Of a stretch of 64,000 bases of DNA, positions 27,032-35,795 are shown piece after piece. The translations under genes and the position numbers were made by a program. The DNA is from Verrucomicrobia subdivision 3 bacterium UBA693. GTDB lineage: Bacteria; Verrucomicrobiota; Verrucomicrobiia; Limisphaerales; UBA8199. The notes below the pieces were generated by a model, which had not been told where the DNA came from, searched no databases, and saw only the letters and a list, made by a program, of their open reading frames with translations. The DNA is taken from the NCBI GenBank assembly GCA_002298785.1, contig DBMR01000040.1, forward strand, positions 93,601 to 157,600. Reading direction: 5' to 3'. The first letter of the stretch is position 1. Every line of letters begins with the position of its first letter.

Positions 27032-27982
27032 ATGAAGCCATCCACCCGCGGGAAGAAACCGGCTCAAGGCAATCGCACCCCTGTCATAGCCAATGGCAAC
27101 GCCGGTCGTATCCATCCAGTGGTGATCTACCCATTTCGGCAGCCAGACAAACTTCAGGATCTGGAGCACTTATATGAAATGGTTGCGCGCCTCGACGCGG
27201 ACAAAGCAACCTACGCGCGTCCGATCACAGTGATCGACTGCAAGACCCGCGAAATTCTGGCGAGGAATCCACGTCACCTCCAGTTTTTGCAGCGTACTGT
27301 GAGCCGGCATTCTGACATCCTGGAAGCCTGGTGCGTCGACACCTGCCAAATGTGGTACACGGGATTGGGCGCGGCCTACGAGCGGGGCGCCAGGTCGGAT
27401 ATCTATTGGCTGATCCCGGGGGATTTCAATTACGGCGATCCCGTCGGAAGGGATGTCCTGAGCCGGCTCCACGACTTGCCGGAAATCTGCGCTGAACTTG
27501 AACAGGATCTTTCGATCGGTGAAATCGCCACCAGTTATAGCAATTCAAAACACCTGATCGACACCTACGGTACCTTCGCCCTGCTCTATACCTGGTTCCC
27601 AAAGGAGGCCGCGGAAATCCGGGAATACACCGAACGCCCACGGTCGGAATTCTTCGCCATCCGCCACCAGTTTCTCGGAGAAATGCTCCATCGCCGCTGG
27701 TACGGTTACGAGCAAACCGTGGTGATGTTGCTCCACGCCGTGCTCGATACGCGGCACATTAGCCGGTTTTTCGTAGGCAACATTTCCGATTTGCCGGAGG
27801 GCCGCGACACCTTGAGTTCGGCGATGCAACAGGTGGAACGGACTGAGCGGGTGCTGAAAACGCTGTGGCGCGAACGGCACCATCACGAGCCCGGTTGGAG
27901 CGCGCGGTACCGACAACTGGAAGCCGAGTCCGAACAGGTGCGCGGCACCGCCCTCACCCTGCTGGAACGTCTGCTGTCATAG
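27032..27982 (+). CDS. Conserved protein of unknown function, possibly glycosyltransferase-like
   Basis: A 316-residue soluble protein. RIHPVVIYPFRQPDKLQDLEH begins a Rossmann-like start, then DILEAWCVDTCQMWYTGLGAAYERGARSDIYWLIPGDFNY, which has the look of a GT-A nucleotide-sugar region with an acidic pair, and a C-terminal half rich in helices (RSEFFAIRHQFLGEMLHRRWYGYEQT). I do not recognise a named family. The next gene, 46 bases downstream, is a small glycogen-binding CBM48 protein, so a role in storage-polysaccharide metabolism is possible but inferred only from that neighbour. Confidence 0.6.
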   Translation: MKPSTRGKKPAQGNRTPVIANGNAGRIHPVVIYPFRQPDKLQDLEHLYEMVARLDADKATYARPITVIDCKTREILARNPRHLQFLQRTVSRHSDILEAWCVDTCQMWYTGLGAAYERGARSDIYWLIPGDFNYGDPVGRDVLSRLHDLPEICAELEQDLSIGEIATSYSNSKHLIDTYGTFALLYTWFPKEAAEIREYTERPRSEFFAIRHQFLGEMLHRRWYGYEQTVVMLLHAVLDTRHISRFFVGNISDLPEGRDTLSSAMQQVERTERVLKTLWRERHHHEPGWSARYRQLEAESEQVRGTALTLLERLLS

Positions 27983-28028
27983 CGGGCCACAATATTGACC
28001 ACCTTGAACCTGCCGACGCTCCGACACC

Positions 28029-28328
28029 ATGATCACCAGCAATCGAGAGACCTACAGCGCCCACCGCAATCTGCAGGCGAGAAACTTTATTTGCCACGCC
28101 TCTCAGGCCAAAACCGTAAGTCTGGTCGGCGATTTCAACCACTGGAACCCGTCCGCCCATCCCATGCAACGCGGGCCTGACGGCGCTTGGACCGCGCGGA
28201 TCGAAATTCGCCACGGCCACCACCGTTACGCATTCCTTGCCGACGACCAACTCCTGCTGGATCCCCAGGCCATGGGCGTCGCCCGCAACGACCAGGGCCA
28301 AAGAGTGTCACTCATAGCGGTGAGTTGA
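28029..28328 (+). CDS. Stand-alone CBM48/AMPK-type glycogen-binding domain protein
   Basis: A 99-residue protein consisting almost only of one early-set carbohydrate-binding domain. NFICHASQAKTVSLVGDFNHWNPSAHPMQR and DGAWTARIEIRHGHHRYAFLADDQLLLDPQA match the CBM48 core, with the GDFNHW motif whose Trp binds alpha-glucan. In most proteins this domain is fused to branching or debranching enzymes, or to AMPK beta. Here it stands alone and follows the unknown 316-residue protein by 46 bases. It probably docks a partner on glycogen or starch. Confidence 0.82.
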   Translation: MITSNRETYSAHRNLQARNFICHASQAKTVSLVGDFNHWNPSAHPMQRGPDGAWTARIEIRHGHHRYAFLADDQLLLDPQAMGVARNDQGQRVSLIAVS

Positions 28329-28394
28329 TCCCCCAATTGCACATTTCCTCGAGCATCGTTAACTGCGGCTCGCCAACCAACCGGCAAACACGAG

Positions 28395-28505
28395 GTGTTC
28401 GACCGGCTCAAGGTGTTTATGCTGGGGAAGGAGAGCGACTTGCCGCAGGTTGTGGAAGCGAAGCAACTGGGAATTGCCGAAGGCGCAATAAGCGTCGTAG
28501 TTCAT
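28395..28505 (+). pseudogene. Remnant of a sigma-70-like factor C-terminal region
   Basis: Translation of this stretch gives FDRLKVFMLGKESDLP and KQLGIAEGAISVVVH, the region-4 helix-turn-helix style of verrucomicrobial sigma-70 family factors (compare QLKVLVFGENGTPP and EKLGISEGAVKVAAHR at 31.7 kb). The frame then drifts into unrelated sequence overlapping the RND transporter stop. No start or N-terminal region is present, so I read it as a decayed fragment. Confidence 0.55.
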
Positions 28506-31304
28506 TCACGTGGTCTCGCCACGGTGAACAACGGCGGGAGGCGGATCTCTGGGGCGCCAGCCAAACCGATACAGTAGCGTTAAGACTGCGGGGAGGAAAC
28601 TCAAGCAGGCCACGACGCACGTAGCGGTTCCTATGGTCATGGCACCGCCCAAACTGGCTATCCCCTGGTGCTGCGCCACCAGCAGGCTGCCAAACCCCGC
28701 CATGGTGTTAAGAGCGGAGACCAAAACCGCTTTGCCCGTGCTTCTGGCCAGGATGTTCGGCTGGCGCTCCTCGGCAAATCGATTCAGGATGTGGACCCCA
28801 TTGGTTACTCCGATCCCAATCACCAGGATCACGCTGACGATATTGACGGGGTTGAAGGAGATTCCCAGACACCCCATAAGGCCCAACATCCAGCAAAAGC
28901 CGAGTGCCACTGGCAGCAGTGCCAGCACCACAGCGCCACTGCGGTGAAAGTGCAGAAACACCAGAATTGCGATAATGCCCGCCGCGTAAAGCGCCGCTTT
29001 TTCCACATTTTGCTTAAGCCGGGAAGTATATTCGTAGAATTGAACCGGCGAACCAGTAACCTTTGGGTCAACCGCTCTGAGCTCGCGGATAAACCTGTCC
29101 TGCATCGGTCGCTGCCAAACATCCTCCTTCGGATAGACTTGCAGCAGGAATTTACCCGAGCGACTGATGAAAGAATCACGCAGGAAAGCGGGCAAGTCCT
29201 CTGGCTGCAGCCGCTGACGATCATCCTGCTGTTTAATGAGCGAAATGGTTTCCTGAAGACTTCCAAACAATCTCCGTTGAAAACCGGTAAGTCTTTCGGA
29301 AGCCAATGGCAGATAGGTAGCCGTCAATCGACGCAACCGGGTGACTGAGCTGCGGAGCGAACGCAGGGGCTCGGCTGCGGCTTGGTTGCTGCCTTGCGCA
29401 TTGATAGCCAGGCCAAGATAGCCGCTTAGCGAGAAGAGCGTCTGGTTCAGGTTCGTAAGATCCACCGGCTGGGGGTCCAACTTCGGCAAGGGAATAGCGC
29501 TTGCATCAAGCTTGATTTGACGGACTATGGCGAGTTTTCGCTCCTGATCTTCGGTCAGATATTTGACCAAAGAAATCACGCGGGCAACAGAGGGGAGTTG
29601 GCTAATGCGCTCCTCCCATTCTACGGCCTGGGTCAACGAATCGGCGATCACAGCGCAGTAAAGTAGCGACTCCGAACCGGAGCGGATGAGCTGCTTTTGC
29701 AGGCGCACCGCGGGCAGCCCACGGCTTTGCAGGTTTAGCAGGTTGTAGTCAAAATTCACCTTGGTGGATTGCTGAATCATGACTGTGGTGAAGATTGCTC
29801 CGCACACCAAAACTAACCAGGGACGTTTGAGATAGAGCTGTTCAAACCTGGCGCGTCGGCTCTTTCTGCGCTGCGATGCCCGTTGGCCGAGCCAGCGAAA
29901 AGGCAACAATACCATCAGCGCATCTGGTCGGGTCGGCTTGGATCGTGAGGCCTTCGGATCTGGCAGGTCCGGATTTCCGGTCGCCAGCAGCAGTGGCAAC
30001 AGGGTCAACATCGGGACGAGACAAAGAATGACACCGGCCCCAGCAATCAGTCCCATCTCTTGCATCCCTTTGAAATCAGTCACCGCCATGAAGCCAAATG
30101 CGCCCGCTATGGTTAAGGCGTTGGTTATGACCCCGATGCCGGTGAACCCGAGCGCTTTGCCGATCGCATGGCGTCGGGTGTGACCACGGTTAATTTCCTC
30201 CTCGTAGCGAAAAATCAAATGGACCCCGTAATCAATCGCCAACCCGATGAGGATCGGCACGAGCGTGAGGCTCAGAATGTTCAGACGACCCACTGTCAAG
30301 GTGGCAAAACCCAGGGTGTAACAAATGCCGACGAGCAGACAAAAAGTGGCCATTAAGGGCCACAGGATAACGCGGCAGCTCCAAACAAAAATTAACGCGG
30401 TGAGAGCCAAGGCAATAAACGCAGCGACTTCAGTATCCCGTCTGGCTTGCTCCATTTCGTCGTGAGTCAATACCGGCTCCCCGGTGACTTGGACATTGAC
30501 CCCAGGAACCTCTGACTGCGTGAGAACAATCCAATTCCGCAAATGATCGATCGCTGCATCTTCCCTGATGGGGTCTTTCGCCTGCGCCGTTAAGACATAA
30601 ACCCGGTCACGATCAAAGGTGAGATAGAGCTCATGGCGGTTTCCTTCCTCACTCGCGTCAAATAGGGTTGTAAGATTAGGGTCAAGAAGCATTTGCCGGG
30701 ACTCGATGCAGTCCGATGCGCCGTCCACGACCTGCTGCAAAGCCCGCAGCGACTGGGAGGCCAAGCCTTCCCTTGAATCGGTGGTGGTCAAGGCAAGCGA
30801 GCGTAACTGCCGATTAACCAAAGCAAACATCGACTCAAGGTTTGAAACTTGTGAAAATGTTTGCAGCAAAGGCCGATTCATCGATAGGAATTGCTGTAAC
30901 TCGGCCAGTTTTTCCTCCGGGAGAAATAGCAGCGCCTTCGGCCCCATCAGCTTTAGTCCGGCCTTATAATAAACGCCCGAAAACTCACGGTCCACCTGGA
31001 GTCGGGCGGCGAGGCGGTCTAGAAATTCACGGTTCTTTTGCCGGCTCTCGCTTTTAACCAGAACGAAAATGTTTTCGTGAATATTAAAGGCCCGCTTAAA
31101 CTCCAGGAATTCACGCCAGTAAGACTCCTGTGTGGAAATCAAATCATGCTTGTCCGTGCTGAACTGCAATTTGATCGCCGTATAGCCCAGGCAAACCAGC
31201 GCAAGCAGGAGTTGAGGATAAAAAAACCATCGCGGATAACGAAGAACCAGATCACCTAACAAATGCAGCGTGTGACCCGCTCTGCTCTCGTTCAGCGGTT
31301 TCAT
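28506..31304 (-). CDS. RND/MMPL family exporter, HpnN-like
   Basis: A 932-residue membrane transporter with the RND layout. One helix lies at about 24-44, a large extracytoplasmic loop at 45-290, five helices at about 290-440 (AFIALALTALIFVW, ILIGLAIDYGVHLIFRYEEE), a second single helix near 500, a second loop, and a final helical block ending with VILVIGIGVTNGVHILNRFAEE. GLAIDYGVHLIFRYEEE and IGVTNGVHILNRF are the repeat-paired motifs of the MMPL branch, as in hopanoid exporter HpnN. The likely cargo is a lipid or hopanoid moved to the outer membrane. No hopanoid synthesis genes are in the window, so the cargo is inferred from the family only. Confidence 0.85.
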   Translation of the reverse strand: MKPLNESRAGHTLHLLGDLVLRYPRWFFYPQLLLALVCLGYTAIKLQFSTDKHDLISTQESYWREFLEFKRAFNIHENIFVLVKSESRQKNREFLDRLAARLQVDREFSGVYYKAGLKLMGPKALLFLPEEKLAELQQFLSMNRPLLQTFSQVSNLESMFALVNRQLRSLALTTTDSREGLASQSLRALQQVVDGASDCIESRQMLLDPNLTTLFDASEEGNRHELYLTFDRDRVYVLTAQAKDPIREDAAIDHLRNWIVLTQSEVPGVNVQVTGEPVLTHDEMEQARRDTEVAAFIALALTALIFVWSCRVILWPLMATFCLLVGICYTLGFATLTVGRLNILSLTLVPILIGLAIDYGVHLIFRYEEEINRGHTRRHAIGKALGFTGIGVITNALTIAGAFGFMAVTDFKGMQEMGLIAGAGVILCLVPMLTLLPLLLATGNPDLPDPKASRSKPTRPDALMVLLPFRWLGQRASQRRKSRRARFEQLYLKRPWLVLVCGAIFTTVMIQQSTKVNFDYNLLNLQSRGLPAVRLQKQLIRSGSESLLYCAVIADSLTQAVEWEERISQLPSVARVISLVKYLTEDQERKLAIVRQIKLDASAIPLPKLDPQPVDLTNLNQTLFSLSGYLGLAINAQGSNQAAAEPLRSLRSSVTRLRRLTATYLPLASERLTGFQRRLFGSLQETISLIKQQDDRQRLQPEDLPAFLRDSFISRSGKFLLQVYPKEDVWQRPMQDRFIRELRAVDPKVTGSPVQFYEYTSRLKQNVEKAALYAAGIIAILVFLHFHRSGAVVLALLPVALGFCWMLGLMGCLGISFNPVNIVSVILVIGIGVTNGVHILNRFAEERQPNILARSTGKAVLVSALNTMAGFGSLLVAQHQGIASLGGAMTIGTATCVVACLSFLPAVLTLLYRFGWRPRDPPPAVVHRGETT

Positions 31305-31475
31305 CCTGCTGGTACTTTACTATTGCCGGCAAGTTTATCCAAGCCACCGAATTCTGGGCCAAATCACGTTCGAGCACAGGGCGAAACGGTTGCTTGATTT
31401 GAACCAGGGACTCTTTGAAGAAGGCCTAATGAGGCTTGTTGCGTCCCAATTACCGAGTCATAAACCACACGCCAG

Positions 31476-31634
31476 ATGAACTCCTGGACTATTTCTCGGC
31501 GGATCACGTTCGGATTCGCCGCCATGCTCTTGATCTTAATCTGGCTAGGCTTGTACCGCATCTGGCGAGGGCAATCACTCAATGCCGCAGTCAACCTGCT
31601 GGGCGACAACAGCCCGCGCGGCGTGCTGACCTAG
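31476..31634 (+). pseudogene. 52-codon fragment resembling the start of a chemotaxis-type membrane protein
   Basis: An ATG at 31476 opens MNSWTISRRITFGFAAMLLI and a further hydrophobic stretch to LIWLGLYRIWRG, then stops at 31632-31634. A short basic N-terminus with RRITFGFA before a membrane helix is the usual start of methyl-accepting chemotaxis-like proteins. Everything after the first helix is missing. It lies directly upstream of a sigma-factor remnant, so this gap seems to be a junction of broken genes. Confidence 0.4.
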
Positions 31635-31639
31635 CGCGG

Positions 31640-31939
31640 GTGACCGGAGCAACCCGCAACAACATTTTCACCAGCCTGCGGTATGCGGATGCGGAGAGCG
31701 CGGAGGACGGCAGGCTGCCATTGTTCCAACAACTGAAAGTGTTGGTGTTCGGCGAAAATGGCACGCCACCTTTCGCCGTGATGGCGGAGAAACTGGGGAT
31801 CTCGGAGGGGGCGGTGAAGGTGGCGGCCCACCGGTTCCACCATCGCTTCAAAAAGTTGCTGCAAGCTGAGGTCGCGCAAACGGTGACCACGCCCGGCGAG
31901 GTAGCCGAAGAATTGCGGTACCTGATCTCGAAGCTTTGA
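31640..31939 (+). pseudogene. Truncated sigma-70 family factor (C-terminal part)
   Basis: The frame reads ATRNNIFTSLRYADAES, then LPLFQQLKVLVFGENGTPP, EKLGISEGAVKVAAHRFHHRFKKLLQAEVAQTV and ends EELRYLISKL. The last 70 residues match the region-4 end of sigma-70-like factors common in Verrucomicrobia (ELRYLL ending). The N-terminal region 2 is absent and the frame upstream has no start with homology. It could still be expressed as a short DNA-binding peptide, but a decayed gene is more likely. Confidence 0.55.
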
Positions 31940-31964
31940 CCGTGATTTAGGGTAAAGTCCAACG

Positions 31965-33221
31965 GTGCGGGTTGGTTGCTTTTGCCCTGGATTTGGCACA
32001 GACTTCCACCGCACACAACCATTCGTGATTACGAACACCAAACCGCCAAAAATCCCAAAGGTCATTCTATTGGTGGAGTCATCACGCGGTTCCGGGCGCG
32101 CGCTGCTGCGCGGCATTGCCAATTACGCGCATCATCGCGGTCCCTGGTCGTTCTATTGGGAGCCCGGCGGGCTGGAAAAAGCCTGGCCCACACTGCGCCA
32201 GATCGAGGCGGATGGCATCATTCTGCGCGACGTCGAAAAGGTGGACGAGGCGCTCGCCAGCGGTTTGCCGGCGGTGGTCATCGGACATCGGCAGTCGGAG
32301 ATCCCCGGCCTAGTCAACGTGGTGACGGATTCGGAGGCGATCGGGCGCATGGCCGGGGAACATCTGCTGCACTGCGGCTTTAAACACTTTGGGTTTTGCG
32401 GATACACCGAGAATTCATTTGAACGGACCGCCTGGTCCGAAATCCGTGCTAAATTCTTTGCCGCCCGAATCCGCGAGGCCGGTTTCGCAGCGCCGCGGCA
32501 ATATGCCTTGTCGGAAAGACCCGAAGCGTGGCCGAAAGAGCGCCACGCGCTGGCCACTTGGCTGGAAGCCTTGCCGAAGCCGATAGGACTCCTGGCGTGC
32601 AACGACGATTGCGGCCAGCAAATCGTCGAAGCCTGCAAACTGGCCGGCCTCAGCATCCCGGATGAGGTGGGAGTGATCGGCGTCGACAATGACGAACTGG
32701 TCTGCGAGCTGACGGATCCACCGCTATCCAGCGTGGCGATCAACTTTGAACGCGCGGGCTACGACGCCGCGCGAGCGCTCGAAAAACTGATGCGAGGTTC
32801 ACGCAAGCTTCCTCCGCGCATCCTGGCCGTCGCTCCCCATATCGTCACGCGTCGATCGACCGATTTCGTCGCGACCGACGAACCGCACACACGGCGCGCC
32901 CTGCAATTCGTGCGGGATCAAGGCCGGACCAGCATCTCCGTTGACCAAGTCGCGCGCGCGGCGGGCTTGTCGCGCCGGGCCCTGGAAAAGCGCTTTCGCG
33001 CCTTGCTGGGACGCTCGATCCTCGAGGAGATTCGGCGTGTGCGCACGGATCACATGGCACGCCTGTTGGTGGAGACGGATCTTCCGGTTACCGCGATTGC
33101 TGGAATGCTCGGTTTCGAAGATGCCCACCATTTTGCCCGGTACTTCCGTTCGGGCAAACAGTTGACACCGTTGCGTTACCGCAGCACACACGCCCGCTAC
33201 GGCAGCGAAGGCGTGCGGTGA
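31965..33221 (+). CDS. XylR-type transcription regulator (LacI-like sensor plus AraC HTH)
   Basis: A 418-residue regulator beginning at a GTG. Residues about 30-300 are a periplasmic-binding-protein-like sensor (KVILLVESSRGSGRALLRGIANYAH, GLVNVVTDSEAIGRMAGEHLL, GLSIPDEVGVIGVDNDELVCELTDPPLSSV). Residues about 305-410 carry two AraC helix-turn-helix units (ISVDQVARAAGLSRRALEKRF, and VTAIAGMLGFEDAHHFARYFR). This is the E. coli XylR layout, a pentose-responsive activator. It lies upstream of the araA, GH51 and symporter genes on the same strand, so an arabinose-responsive role is likely. Other in-frame starts within the first 25 residues are possible. Confidence 0.85.
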   Translation: MRVGCFCPGFGTDFHRTQPFVITNTKPPKIPKVILLVESSRGSGRALLRGIANYAHHRGPWSFYWEPGGLEKAWPTLRQIEADGIILRDVEKVDEALASGLPAVVIGHRQSEIPGLVNVVTDSEAIGRMAGEHLLHCGFKHFGFCGYTENSFERTAWSEIRAKFFAARIREAGFAAPRQYALSERPEAWPKERHALATWLEALPKPIGLLACNDDCGQQIVEACKLAGLSIPDEVGVIGVDNDELVCELTDPPLSSVAINFERAGYDAARALEKLMRGSRKLPPRILAVAPHIVTRRSTDFVATDEPHTRRALQFVRDQGRTSISVDQVARAAGLSRRALEKRFRALLGRSILEEIRRVRTDHMARLLVETDLPVTAIAGMLGFEDAHHFARYFRSGKQLTPLRYRSTHARYGSEGVR

Positions 33222-33334
33222 TCTCGGCACGCGGCTCCCAAAGGGGCCGGTGCGCAAAATGGTGTTTTTTTTACGCAAAGTGGGGTTGTTTCAAAAGAGC
33301 GGTTAGCTAAACTTTCTTTATTAAATAAAACCCC

Positions 33335-34129
33335 ATGCAAATGATAAGACAGACTGGAAGTCGCAACCAAAAGCCCCGCTGGAAAATCGGCTTCACCTTG
33401 ATCGAACTGTTGGTGGTCATCGCCATTATTGCCATTCTGGCCGCCATGCTTCTGCCGAGTCTGTCCCGGGCCAAGGAAAAGGCCAAACGCACCCAGTGCA
33501 TGAATAATCTCAAGCAATTGACCCTGGCGATTCGGCTGTATGCCGACGGAGCCGGGGATAAGCTGCCGAAGATGTCCGACGGCAACTGGGTGTGGGATAT
33601 GCCCTGGGACGTCGGCAATCTCATGCTACCCAACATCGCGGCCCAGTGGCGAGTCTTCTACTGCCCGGTCTCCGGCTTCACGGAGACGGATAACGCGAGC
33701 CTCTGGTCGTTTGCCGCCCCGACGACCCCCAATGAACAGGGCGCCTTTCACGTCATCGGTTATGCCCAGACTTTTCCGGGCACGGCCAGTCTGGCTTTCA
33801 CCAACCAAAACCCCAGCCTGCTGCCGACGGCGATTACCGACCCGACGACTAAGCTCACCTATCCCGCCGTGTCGCCCACCGACCGTGTGCTCATGGCGGA
33901 TACGGTCATGTCCAAGCCGGGCCAAACCAGTCTCAATAACCGCGCGGCCAATACTTACACCGGGATCCAGGGTGGCTACTCCAAACTCCACCGCACCTCT
34001 CATATGAACGGGTCACTGCCGGAAGGCGGTAACCTGGGCATGCTCGATGGCCACGTCGAATGGCGCAAGTTTGGCCAGATGTCCCCTCGGACAACGAGCG
34101 GTTCCGGCAGCCCGGTTTTTTGGTGGTAA
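33335..34129 (+). CDS. Type II secretion pseudopilin-like protein in arabinose locus
   Basis: A 264-residue orphan pseudopilin. The processing site is after Gly19 in PRWKIG/FTLIELLVVIAIIAIL. RTQCMNNLKQLTLAIRLYADGAGDKLPK follows, and GGNLGMLDGHVEWRKFGQM near the C-terminus is the usual display motif. It is placed between the XylR-type regulator and araA, on the same strand, 128 bases upstream of araA, so it may be part of the arabinose regulon. A short palindrome, GGTGG and CCACC around the stop codon, lies at 34122-34134. Confidence 0.88.
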   Translation: MQMIRQTGSRNQKPRWKIGFTLIELLVVIAIIAILAAMLLPSLSRAKEKAKRTQCMNNLKQLTLAIRLYADGAGDKLPKMSDGNWVWDMPWDVGNLMLPNIAAQWRVFYCPVSGFTETDNASLWSFAAPTTPNEQGAFHVIGYAQTFPGTASLAFTNQNPSLLPTAITDPTTKLTYPAVSPTDRVLMADTVMSKPGQTSLNNRAANTYTGIQGGYSKLHRTSHMNGSLPEGGNLGMLDGHVEWRKFGQMSPRTTSGSGSPVFWW

Positions 34130-34257
34130 CCACCTGAGAAAGCCAGCTCTTATCTGACGTTGGCCGGTCGCTTCGGGCCGCACACAGTGGCCACCCGCCA
34201 ACAACGCTCACCGATGCCAGCAGCGCCCGTTAATCCCACTCTAATTTATCCCAACAC

Positions 34258-35772
34258 ATGAACATAAACCTCAAACAGTTCGAAGTTTGGTTTGTCACTG
34301 GCAGCCAGCACCTTTATGGGCCGGAGACGCTCAATGCCGTCGCGCGCCATTCGCAAGAAATTGCCCGGTCCCTCGACGCCGCGCCGGCCATTCCGGTCAA
34401 AATAGTCTTCAAGCCCGTAATGGTCTCACCTGACGCCATCACTGAATTGTGTCAACAGGCGAACAACGCACGGCAGTGCATTGGTCTCATCACATGGTGT
34501 CACACGTTTTCCCCGTCGAAAATGTGGATTAATGGCCTTAAACAGCTACGCAAACCTATCGCCCATTTGCACACGCAGTACAATCGCGATATCCCCTGGT
34601 CCACGATTGACATGGATTTCATGAACATGAACCAGGCGGCGCACGGTGACCGCGAGCACGGGTTCATCATGAGCCGGTTGCGCCTCAGCCGCAAAGTAGT
34701 CGTGGGCTTTTGGCAGGAAGAATCCACCCTGGCAAAACTCGGCGCCTGGGCGCGGGCCGCCAGCGCGTGGGCGGACTGGCAGGGCGGCAAATTCGTGCGC
34801 TTCGGCGATAACATGCGCGAAGTCGCGGTGACCGAAGGCGACAAGGTTTCCGCGCAGATGAAGTTTGGCTTTTCGGTGAACACCCACGGCGTAGGGGACT
34901 TGGTCAAAGTGGTCAATGCGGTTGCCGAAAAAGAAGTGGATGCCCTGTGTAAGACTTACGAGGGGGCTTACCAGATGACGGCGGACTTGAAGAAGGGAGC
35001 TAGGCGCCACAAATCCGTTCGCGACGCGGCGCGGATCGAACTCGGCCTGCTGCATTTCCTTACTGAAGGCAATTTCAAGGGATTTACCGATACGTTCGAA
35101 GATTTGCATGGACTGGCCCAATTGCCGGGCGTCGGCTCACAGCGACTTATGGCGGCAGGCTTCGGTTTTGGTGGCGAGGGCGACTGGAAAACCGCGGCGC
35201 TCGTTCGAGCGATGAAAGTCATGGCGAGCGGTCTCAAAGGCGGCACGTCATTCATGGAGGATTACACGTATCATCTGGAACCGGGCAACAAACTCGTGCT
35301 CGGCGCGCACATGCTGGAAATCTGCCCTTCCATTGCGGATGGCAAAATTTCGTTGCAGGTCCACCCACTCGGCATCGGCGGCAAGGCCGACCCGGCGCGC
35401 CTGGTTTTCAATTCCCCGGCTGGCCCGGCGGTGAACGCGTCTCTGATGGATCTCGGCAACCGTTTCCGGCTGCTGGTAAACGAGGTCGATGTGGTCAAGC
35501 CAGTGCATGCGATGCCCAAGCTGCCGGTGGCCCAGGCGTTGTGGAAGTGTCGTCCCAGTTTCGAGGAAGCCTGTGCCGCATGGATTTACGCGGGCGGCGC
35601 ACATCACACCGGCTTCAGCCAGGCCGTCACCACTGAGATGCTCGAGGATTTTGCGGCCATTGCGGGCATCGAGATGGTCGTCATTGACAGTGACACGAAG
35701 CTCCGCCAGTTCAAACAGGAACTCGCCTGGAACGAGGCGGTTTATGGTTTGAAGAGCGGATGGGTCGCTTAA
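34258..35772 (+). CDS. araA: L-arabinose isomerase
   Basis: A 504-residue cytosolic enzyme that converts L-arabinose to L-ribulose. The N-terminal FEVWFVTGSQHLYGPETL, the WCHTFSPSKMWI stretch near residue 81, FGFGGEGDWKTAALVR near 303 and GGTSFMEDYTYHLEPGNKLVLGAHMLEICPS near 325 are all typical, and length is normal for the family. The C-terminal GGAHHTGFSQAV carries the conserved metal-site His region. It is followed 23 bases later by a secreted GH51 enzyme and then a sugar symporter. Genes araB and araD are not in this window. Confidence 0.96.
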   Translation: MNINLKQFEVWFVTGSQHLYGPETLNAVARHSQEIARSLDAAPAIPVKIVFKPVMVSPDAITELCQQANNARQCIGLITWCHTFSPSKMWINGLKQLRKPIAHLHTQYNRDIPWSTIDMDFMNMNQAAHGDREHGFIMSRLRLSRKVVVGFWQEESTLAKLGAWARAASAWADWQGGKFVRFGDNMREVAVTEGDKVSAQMKFGFSVNTHGVGDLVKVVNAVAEKEVDALCKTYEGAYQMTADLKKGARRHKSVRDAARIELGLLHFLTEGNFKGFTDTFEDLHGLAQLPGVGSQRLMAAGFGFGGEGDWKTAALVRAMKVMASGLKGGTSFMEDYTYHLEPGNKLVLGAHMLEICPSIADGKISLQVHPLGIGGKADPARLVFNSPAGPAVNASLMDLGNRFRLLVNEVDVVKPVHAMPKLPVAQALWKCRPSFEEACAAWIYAGGAHHTGFSQAVTTEMLEDFAAIAGIEMVVIDSDTKLRQFKQELAWNEAVYGLKSGWVA

Positions 35773-35795
35773 ATCAGTCCTCAGCTGCTTATCAA

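Noticed and set aside
34122..34134. GGTGG and CCACC palindrome around the stop codon of the pseudopilin
   Set aside because: Five-base arms are too short for a terminator claim; noted only as a minor feature.
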